From contig QVRM01000417.1 of assembly GCA_003439945.1 (NCBI GenBank), positions 90,678 to 154,677 of the forward strand: a stretch of DNA of 64,000 bases, given 5' to 3'. Below are positions 57,262 to 64,000 of this stretch, piece after piece (position 1 is the first letter of the stretch; every line of letters begins with the position of its first letter). The position numbers and the translations under genes are program-made. Origin of the DNA: Dermanyssus gallinae. Its lineage: Eukaryota > Arthropoda > Arachnida > Mesostigmata > Dermanyssidae. The notes beneath the pieces are model-generated. The model was not told the origin of the DNA. It ran no database searches and worked only from the letters and a program-made list of their open reading frames with translations.

Positions 57262-60168
57262 TTAGGCTGCTCGGCTTTGTGCGACGGTTATTTTCGCCTC
57301 AGAGATACCTTGTGCGAATCTTCTTACTAGAATCCAGGATTTGTGATCTTTAAGGAGCGCCTCTACAAGGGCCTGGCATGTCAGGGGGTTCTGCAGTCCT
57401 AGGTTCCGGGACAATAGCTCTCGCTCAGTGTCGAAGAAGAAGCACAGCTCATAGCAGTGCCTAACATCATCCGCCTCCCCCGAGTTGCACATGCGGCATA
57501 CAGGGGAGTCAGTTTTACCGATGCGGTGTAGGTACTGCTGAAAACAGGCGCCATGGCCTGTTAACAGTTGCGCGAGTGGGTAGGTAAGCAAGCCGTGTTT
57601 GAGGCTGTACCATTCTTTACGATCAGGAAGTATTGATCTTGTCCAATATCCAGGATGGCCCGGCTGGATTGCTTCCCATTACTGACTCCATTCGCTTAGT
57701 GTGTCGGTTCTGCTGACTAGTGTGCCCTCCGTTAGAACGTTGGTTACAGGGTTTCTTGATGCCAATTCTTTTACTCTTAAGTCCCAGGGAATTTGTCTGG
57801 AGAGGACCCGTACGGCTGCTGTGGAAGCCGTGCGACTTGCTTGTGTTATGTTAAGCGCCATAGGTTTTTGTGTTTTGTTGAGAAGGCGACGTGTTGTAGC
57901 TCTTGTAGTCGTGCGTTCCCATAAGGGTGCGGCGTATAACATAATGCTGTCTATTACTGATGCTAAGAGTCGGTGCCGAGAGTCGCTTGCTCCTCTGGTC
58001 CGTGGGAGGATTTTTCGTAACTCTGCTGAGGCTTTGGCTGCTTTTTTAGCTACATAGCGCAATGAAATGTTCCTGTGAGAGCTCTATCCAGGATCACGCC
58101 CAGGTACTCGACCACGGGCGTGGGTGTTATTGAATGGCCTTCCAGGTGTAAATTTAAGTTGCGTGGAAGACGCTTCAGACCGTTTAGAAGGATTGCTTCC
58201 GTTTTTTGTGAAGCCTGTGTTGTCGGATATCCGCCAAGGCTCCGTTGGCTGTACCTTCAAGCAAATCCTCGTCACTGGCGGTAACGATCAGTGCCAGATT
58301 GTCTGCGTAGGCGATAGAAAAACTCCCGGGGGATGCGGCAGTCTTAGTACTCCATCATAGGTTATGTTCCAGGACAGATCCTTAGGGAACCCCGGCAGTG
58401 ACGGCGTAGTCCACTCCATCGTATGTAGATGCTCGGTCCTTTAGATACGATGCTAGGATACGTCGTAGGTAGGGAGACACGCCTTTATTTCCAAGTGCTT
58501 GGTTTATGGCGTCCCACGAGAGCGTATTAAACGCGTGTTTGACATCAATATGGACGGCCAGGCAGTGCGCCCGGTTTAGGTGAATTTCTTTGTGTTTCAG
58601 CTATGTTTAGAACTTTGCTGATAGCCGAGTGTGTAGAGTGCTCGGCGCGAAAACCATGCTGGTTTTCTGACAGCGCCTTCTTGTCTTCTAATTCTGTAAC
58701 TAGTCGCCCGTTGATAATGTGCTCAGCTGCCTTGGATAGGCAGGAGAGCATGCTTATAGGGCGGTATGCTAAGGGGTCACTTTGTGGCTTCCCGGGTTTC
58801 GGGATAAGGGTTAGGCGTGCCGTTTTGCAAGGCTTTGGGTATTCTCCGCTGGTGAGAATTGTGTCCATCATGCGTTTGAACACCTGTGGATGGTTCTTTA
58901 GGAGTACGCGTACTGCTTGAGGGGGGACAGCATCTGGGCCCGGCGCTTTTCCTGGTCGCATGCGTTCAGCCACAATTATGATCTCTTGTATTGAGATTGG
59001 CTCGAAGGAAAGATCTGAGGTTTCTTCAAAGAGTACAGACTCCGGCGATGATCTTTGTGGAAAGAGCGCATTTACAATCGGTCGCGCCACTTCTACAGGT
59101 AAAGGCGGCTGCGCGTGGCGCATTTTTTTACGCACAATCATGTATCCTTTGCTTCAAGGGTTTCCCTCGACCTCCTCACCTAGAGAGATCCAGTGGTATT
59201 TTTTACTAATCTTAATGGCCTTATGTAAGACTCTCCGTGCTTCTTTGTACTCTTCCCATAGGTAGAAGAGTTCTGGTCGGTGCCTTGCTCTGCGGCGCGT
59301 GCATACTCGCCGTTTGCGGTGGCAGACCCTTTGCTTTTTGGCAATCCGGTTATTCCACCAGTAGCACGGTGGACGATTGGACGAGTGGACTATCTTAGGG
59401 TGTGGGCGGGAGCTGGACTCTCGGCAGGCTTCCTCTGGTAGTGTAGAGACTTCTGCTGCCTAATTTAGCCTGGAAAAGCGTTGCGGTTGTGTAGGAGGAT
59501 TAAGCTGGGAATAAGTTAGATTGACAGAGAAAATTACGTAGAGATGGTCGGATAGAGTTTCTGTTTCCTCGTGAATCCTTCAGTCGGTTATTCGGTGCGA
59601 TAGTCCCTCTGATGCAAATGTCAGGTCGCCTAATGTTGATTTGTGTCTGCCATTATCAAAGGTGTAACCCTGGGTGTTCATGAGTTGTAGATCTGCTCGA
59701 GTTGCCCATTCTAGCAGGATCTCTCCCTTCCTTGATGAGGATCTCTCCCTTCCTTGATGAGGATTTGCTTCCCGACAAACTGTGGGCCGCATTGAAGTCC
59801 CCTCCCACAATCGCCTTTCGGTGACCGCGAGCGCTCATGCTGAGGTCCAGTTCTTCAAGGAAGTCCTCGTATTCCTGTAGGGTGGAGTTCGGAGAGATAT
59901 AGACTGAGTAGATCGCGAAGTCGTAAGTGGTAATAAAGGAGAAGTGGGTCTTCTGTCCCACTGACGTGGGCGAGTATATTGTAGGAAATACCTTGATCGA
60001 AGCGGATTTGTTACCAGCGTGGAGGCCAGGTTGAGAAAGCTGTGTGATAGGGGTCTCGGAGAGAAGTAGGATTTCTATGTCGTTTTCGGTTGCGAATTGG
60101 GACGCCAAATCGTATGCTCTGGGGGCTCTACGGAAGTTTATTTGCAGTATTTTAATTTGGCTGGTCAT
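57262..60168 (-). pseudogene. Family A ORF2: APE endonuclease, RT, zinc tail
   Basis: The start ATG at 60166-60168 gives MTSQIKILQINFRRAPRAYD, with the usual opening 'lQ.N...', then LLLSETPI and GGDFNAAH near 59782-59805. A 22-bp tandem duplication at 59717-59760 shifts the frame right after the endonuclease core. RT motifs follow: RPGKAPGPDAVPPQAV, LAYRPISMLSCLSKAAEHII, ENQHGFRAEHSTHSAI and KHAFNTLSW. The catalytic box is YADN (58299-58310) instead of YADD. The tail has LAQLLTGHGACF and CRMCNSGEADDVRHC. The protein would nick DNA and reverse-transcribe the element's RNA, but this copy cannot. Confidence 0.82.
59717..59760. repeat. 22-bp tandem duplication inside family A ORF2
   Basis: GGATCTCTCCCTTCCTTGAT plus GA occurs twice back to back (59717-59738 and 59739-59760). 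As 22 is not a multiple of three, the duplication alone breaks the reading frame. Confidence 0.95.
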
Positions 60169-62075
60169 TTTGATTGTGGTTTAGTCGGAGGTTTGTAACC
60201 CGTTGTCTATATGCTGGGCATTGTGTTGTTGTGGCGTAGTGTCCATCTACGTTGCATACGTAGCACCTAATATTGGCCGTGCAGCTCTTTGCGACGTGTC
60301 CTTGTCCCCCGCATTTGAAGCAGCGAGGTTGGGTTGGTCGGGCTGCGGTACAGTCCCTGGCCGTGTGGTTAAAGCTCAGGCACAGTGAGCACTGCGGTAC
60401 CGAGACCATTTCGTCTATGCGGCACCGAGTCCAACCAAGGTTTATATGTCTTTGACGTAGCAATCTTTGGGCTTCCTCTGGTGGCATTTTAACAATGCAC
60501 GAGAAGTCGCCCGCCCGGGTTTTCTTTAGCGGGCTTAAGGTAAAAGCCATTTCCGGTGCTCCGTTTTTGGTAAGCGCTTTGAGGATATCTTTCGGCTCGA
60601 TGGACTCATCTAGGTCCCGGATTATCACAGCCTTGGTCTGTGAGACCGCTTGGGCTGTCGCTTCCAAAGACGCCTTCTCCTTTATGTGCTGAATAAATCT
60701 GCCGGTGGCATCGGGAGTAGTACCTTGCACGATCAGTCGGATTTTGCCTGTAACTGTTCTTGAGGCTCTTTTAACGTCCACTCCAGCTGTCGCTGGGTCA
60801 ATGTTGTTCCTGAGTGCACGTAGGGCTTCAACATAGGATGCATTGCCTGACTTCACGGCAACTGCAAATGTAGAGTCAGTATTCTTTCTCTTCTTTTTGT
60901 CGTAGGCCTCTTCTATTTTTCGGCCTTAACTCGGATTTCCAGGGTCCTTCCTGGATGTTTCGCGAGGGCTTGCTCTAATACTTTTCTCAATAGAGTAATA
61001 TCAGCAGTTGCCGGGATGGCCACTGCCGCTGCCTGGATGTCTCTAGTCCTAAGGAAGCCGCAGAGACTGGTTGCTGCCTCTCTTAGAACTTGCAATGAAA
61101 AATCGTTTTCGTTTTCTTCAGCATGTAGGATCATCCGTGCGTAGAGTGCTCGTGTTGGAGTTGGAGTGTTTTCAACCACCTTGATTGTTAGGATGTCCCG
61201 ATTTTGCAGGAAATTAGTCTTCCCTTCCTTAAGGTGCGGCAATGCATCCTACAGTCCAGGGAACTGTGGCGATAGTCGGTTTATAAGGCGTCTTTGTCGG
61301 ACTTTTGTGAAAGCAGTAAGGCTCTTGCTGGGGCCTTGTCAGCTAAAATACTTGCTTTACTGAGACTGGTGGCGCGCCGGCCACTCCCTTTGCATAAGGG
61401 GTGCATATTGTTCGTCGGTTGTTCCTCTTTAACGAGAAGGCCTTGTATCTCTGCAGCTATAAATTCCTATGGCGGCGGGAGAGGTGCAAGCTCTGGGAGT
61501 GGATCGGTATTTGTTTCGACGGACTGTCCCTTTATTCTGGCGGGAGTGAAACTTACGTCTAGCGCTCTACGGCAGATTTCACGTATATTTAGACCCATAG
61601 TTCGCACTGCTTTAGAGATTTGCGGGTGCGTAGTTCGGGTGTTTGCTGACTAGTTTTTCTATGTCGGCCACTGACGTGAGTAGGAACTGTAGGTCTTTTT
61701 CGTTTACACAGCTAGGCGAAGAAGGCTCTTCTTGCTCAGGACTAGTAGGCGCGCGGGTTTTCTTCTCTGATTCAGGAGTGTAGCTAGCTTTTCTCTTAAG
61801 GGAGGCAGATCTAGGCTCGCACTGAGTGTCCATAGCTTCGTCTGGGAGTGTTTCTTCCTCGGGCTTGCTACTGGTAGAGGCGGCTGTTCCTGAGCCTGTT
61901 TTGTCTGGAGGCTCGCTTGTCGATTCAGAGCGCGAGAGTTGCGTCTACTGAATTGTGACGCAGGTCTCCATGCTTCCTCAAGCATGCTAGAGAGTTCCTC
62001 GTCATGTAACTCTTGAGTAGTTGAGGGCCCTGTCGGGCTGCCGCCAGAGACGGCCATCACGGAGGGGGGTGGCAA
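60152..62075 (-). pseudogene. Family A ORF1: gag-like protein with three CCHC knuckles
   Basis: The C-terminal part (frame 60152-60856) holds three CCHC-type knuckles in a row: CSLCLSFNHTARDC, CFKCGGQGHVAKSC and CYVCNVDGHYATTTQC. The last has one extra residue before its final Cys. Upstream of them lies a region with VIIRDLDESIEPKDIL that resembles the gag RNA-binding part of R1/Jockey ORF1. The N-terminal half is split over frames 60913-61242, 61612-61833 and 61704-62075, so at least two frameshifts or stops have accumulated. The protein normally coats the element's RNA. Confidence 0.78.
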
Positions 62076-62246
62076 GACTGGGACCTGCCGGGCTTAAGTC
62101 TTGAGTCGCCGAGTCTGTGCGCAGCTACTCCCGTCCTTCGGTTAGCGAATGTGCGTGTATTACCCGCACTTGCTAATCTGTCGACTTGGAGTCGTTTCGC
62201 AACGTTTAAGGTTTTGGCGCGCTTCCGCTCTCGAGTTATCGCGTAC

Positions 62247-62363
62247 GTGGCGCCGTTCGAGTTGCTGCACGCGGCGGTGTTTCGAAATTGTACGTGGCGG
62301 CGCTTCGAGTCTGCACGTAACGGCGTTCGAATTTCCGCACGTGGTGCCGTTCGAATTGACGTC
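62247..62363. repeat. Five degenerate 23-24-bp tandem units
   Basis: Units begin near 62247, 62271, 62294, 62317 and 62341. Each carries a GTGGCGCCGTTCGA-like core and most end in TGCAC or CGCAC. They lie upstream of the family A ORF1 start on the element's strand, so they may be promoter repeats in its 5' untranslated region. Confidence 0.75.
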
Positions 62364-62605
62364 TGTTACACTAAGTATTAGACAGTATGAAGTTGGAAAT
62401 TTCTCACCCGTGTAGTCGCTGCTGTCGTAGATGAGTAGTCCGGAACATGGTGCTGACCTGAGGTGTCGGGAGTAGTGGTTGCGTTTGCCGCAGATGCGAC
62501 AGGCTCCCACTATCACACTTTATCACGGAGCACTCACAAAACACGTCCGTACGCTACGGCGGTCGGGTCGACACTAAGTTTGTTTTCCTTAGCGCCCAAT
62601 GCATG

Positions 62606-62621
62606 TATATATATATATATA
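62606..62621. repeat. (TA)n microsatellite
   Basis: Short TA tract that may mark the upstream flank of the family A element. Confidence 0.8.
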
Positions 62622-62639
62622 CAATGGATCCAACAAGAG

Positions 62640-63130
62640 CGCAAAAAAACTGCTGCTGTGTTGTGACAGTCAACCCTTACACAGTTTGATGGTAGACACT
62701 ATTCCATTATTAAACATTAAAAGATCACCACAACAAAGTACTTTTAAAAATATAGACAATAGTTCAAATATTGTATGAAAGTTTTATCACCACAATTTGG
62801 CAATTTTCGTAAAATTTTGATAGACAACGTTTTCCAAATGCTGTAAAAAGAATAATTAAAAAAAATCGAGAAAATTGGTTTGCTTATTAGCGTTAAACCA
62901 TAGAAGTATTCTTGTTAAGTAAGAGAGTTCGCCCATGTTGTTTAATCTAAAAATATCACAAAATGTGAACATTCAATCGGCGTTGTGCTCGAGAATGCAA
63001 TATATTTAGAGACGTATTTTTTTTAGTATAGTAGTATAATACGTATAATTAGCGTATTATCTTAAAAAAATACATTTGCAAACTAGGTTTAGCCTATTGA
63101 CTATGCACAGCAACGGAGCCAGTCAATTGA
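62640..63130. other. AT-rich non-coding stretch
   Basis: Nothing recognised. Confidence 0.4.
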
Positions 63131-63199
63131 ATAACAACAAGTCAACTGTAAATTTTCTAATGGAAAACAGATGCGATCTTTGGCGATAGACCAACTTTC

Positions 63200-63425
63200 A
63201 TGTTTATAGCTTCGTAAACAAAATTGTCACATTTTGTGTAACGAAAACCCACGTGCGTTTCATGAGAAGAAAATACACTCCAAACGTGTTATTGTTTGGT
63301 GCGGATGCTGTGCTGGAGGCATCAATGGATCATTTTCATTCGAAGAGGCTGCCCAGAATGCAACAAACAGCCATGGTTAGTGGTATCGGACCATGATAAC
63401 TTAGGCGTTTGTTCCTTTGTTGGTA
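63200..63425 (+). pseudogene. Mariner/Tc1-superfamily transposase fragment
   Basis: In one frame the plus strand reads ENPRAFHEKKIHSKRVIVWC then GCCAGGINGSFSFEEAAQNA and WYRTMIT. This is the 'eNPr..hekplhs.kvtVWCg....giiGP.ff' block of an insect/arthropod transposase group related to mariner. The catalytic acidic motifs are not present, and the match stops near 63410. Only an internal piece remains. Confidence 0.6.
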
Positions 63426-63579
63426 TTGATCCTAATTAACATGTCGTTCCAACGAGAACGATGCCACTTTCCATACCTCAATCACATTATTGCAAATATG
63501 GAGTTCCACTGAGCATGCGAGAATTCTAAGAAGCATATTGCAGGAGGACTGTCCATAATAGACAATGCTGAGCACGCGC

Positions 63580-64000
63580 CGATCACTCAGACTACGGGTG
63601 TTGCTCAGGGTGACAATCTGAGTCCTCAAGGCTGGTAAGCGATCCCCCAACGGAAATACATAGTCGGCATTCACAGGTGGAACGCTTATGTATGCTGATG
63701 ATTTAGTATTGTTTTCCCGAAGTCGGAACAAATGGAGATTAATGCAAGCAAGACTAAAGCGATGAAATTTCGACAAGGAGGAAAACTGGCCAAAAACGAT
63801 GAGTTCCGACTGGATTCAGAAATAATAGAAATCGTCTCCTACTTTCCCTACCTGGGGGTCGTATTTCATCACGTGGCACAAGTTTTGCCAGGCATGTTGA
63901 GGATAGAATCCAAAAAGGTATACAATACTTTTAGAGTGTCAAGGACCCGTACAGGGTGTCGATGGAGGTTGCGGTTAGCTTGTTTAACCTTGAATATTGC
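63580..64000 (+). mobile_element. Family E non-LTR RT fragment, runs off the window
   Basis: The plus strand reads TTGVAQGDNLSP near 63597, then LMYADDLVLFSR near 63690 with an intact YADD. It continues with NASKTKAMKFRQGG and YLGVVF near 63850. These blocks match TTGYPQGDNLSP, YADDIVMFSR, AKTKAVKFRAGG and YLGVVF of the element at 15643-18145. The spacing between the first two blocks is shorter and frames change, so there are deletions. The element continues beyond 64000. Confidence 0.7.

Larger units (their letters stand above)
57262..62110 (-). mobile_element. R1-like non-LTR retrotransposon, nearly full length (family A)
   Basis: The largest element in the window has a gag-like ORF1 with three zinc knuckles (60152-62075). 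It also has an ORF2 with APE endonuclease, reverse transcriptase and a C-terminal zinc module (57262-60168). There is no RNase H domain, which fits the R1 clade. The two ORFs overlap by 17 bp in different frames. Short tandem repeats at 62247-62363 lie just upstream and are probably part of its 5' leader. Frameshifts and a catalytic change make it inactive. Two fragmentary copies occur at 21.7 and 26.0 kb. The 3' terminus could not be fixed. Confidence 0.85.

Noticed and set aside
62149..62516. Overlapping frames on both strands upstream of the R1-like ORF1
   Set aside because: They run over the 23-bp tandem repeats and probable 5' leader. None has a domain.

Overview
This window looks like animal nuclear DNA that is almost entirely non-genic. 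It is full of (TA)n and triplet microsatellites and decayed transposable elements, and shows no bacterial-style gene packing, operons or CRISPR array. The transposon set is R1-, R2- and CR1/Jockey-like non-LTR elements, Tc1 and mariner transposons, and tRNA-derived SINEs. That fits an arthropod. Several reverse-transcriptase (RT) families resemble ones I recall from ticks and mites, so a chelicerate is my best guess, but it is an inference. No host gene can be called with confidence; two short stretches near 44.7 and 46.6 kb read like exons.

Layout. 1-6.2 kb: AT-rich sequence with a possible tRNA-derived SINE, a CR1-like RT scrap and a GC-rich island. 6.2-10 kb: an RT remnant on the plus strand (family B), a GC-rich island with a TATA-like motif, and an R1-like RT remnant on the minus strand. 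10-13.2 kb: a 38-bp tandem repeat, a GC-rich island, a long (TA)n tract, a family E RT remnant and a small palindrome. 14.4-18.15 kb: the tail of an R1-like element, a near-perfect 184-bp hairpin, and a 5'-truncated but well-preserved element (family E) whose RT frame has one internal stop. 18.7-19.9 kb: GC-rich island. 20.7-22.9 kb: a mosaic of three RT families, a SINE with flanking duplications and a further repeat. 24.9-26.2 kb: an unrecognised open stretch ending at AATAAA and a scrap of family A. 26.5-29.5 kb: dense TTG/CAA triplet tracts within GC-rich DNA. 30-36.5 kb: decayed RT and ORF1 remnants. 38-42.1 kb: two SINE-like segments, an RT tail and a complete but dead Tc1-like transposon. 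42.5-47 kb: GC-rich island and candidate exons. 49.8-52.8 kb: an R2-like element with a mariner relic at its upstream edge. 53-54.6 kb: GC-rich island and an RT tail. 57.2-62.4 kb: the largest element, an R1-like retrotransposon (family A) with both ORFs and repeats in its probable 5' leader. 63.1-64 kb: a transposase scrap followed by a family E RT fragment that runs off the end.

The RT families were grouped by comparing copies inside the window. A: 57.2-62.1, 21.7-22.1 and 26.0-26.2 kb. B: 6.3-7.3 and 22.1-22.9 kb. E: 15.6-18.1, 11.8-12.3, 30.3-31.0 and 63.6-64 kb. H: 20.7-21.3 and 54.0-54.6 kb. Every coding element seen carries at least one disabling lesion. The most notable observations are the 184-bp hairpin, the repeated pairing of GC-rich islands with (TA)n tracts, the R2-like element outside any recognisable rDNA, and the nested mosaic at 21.7-22.9 kb.
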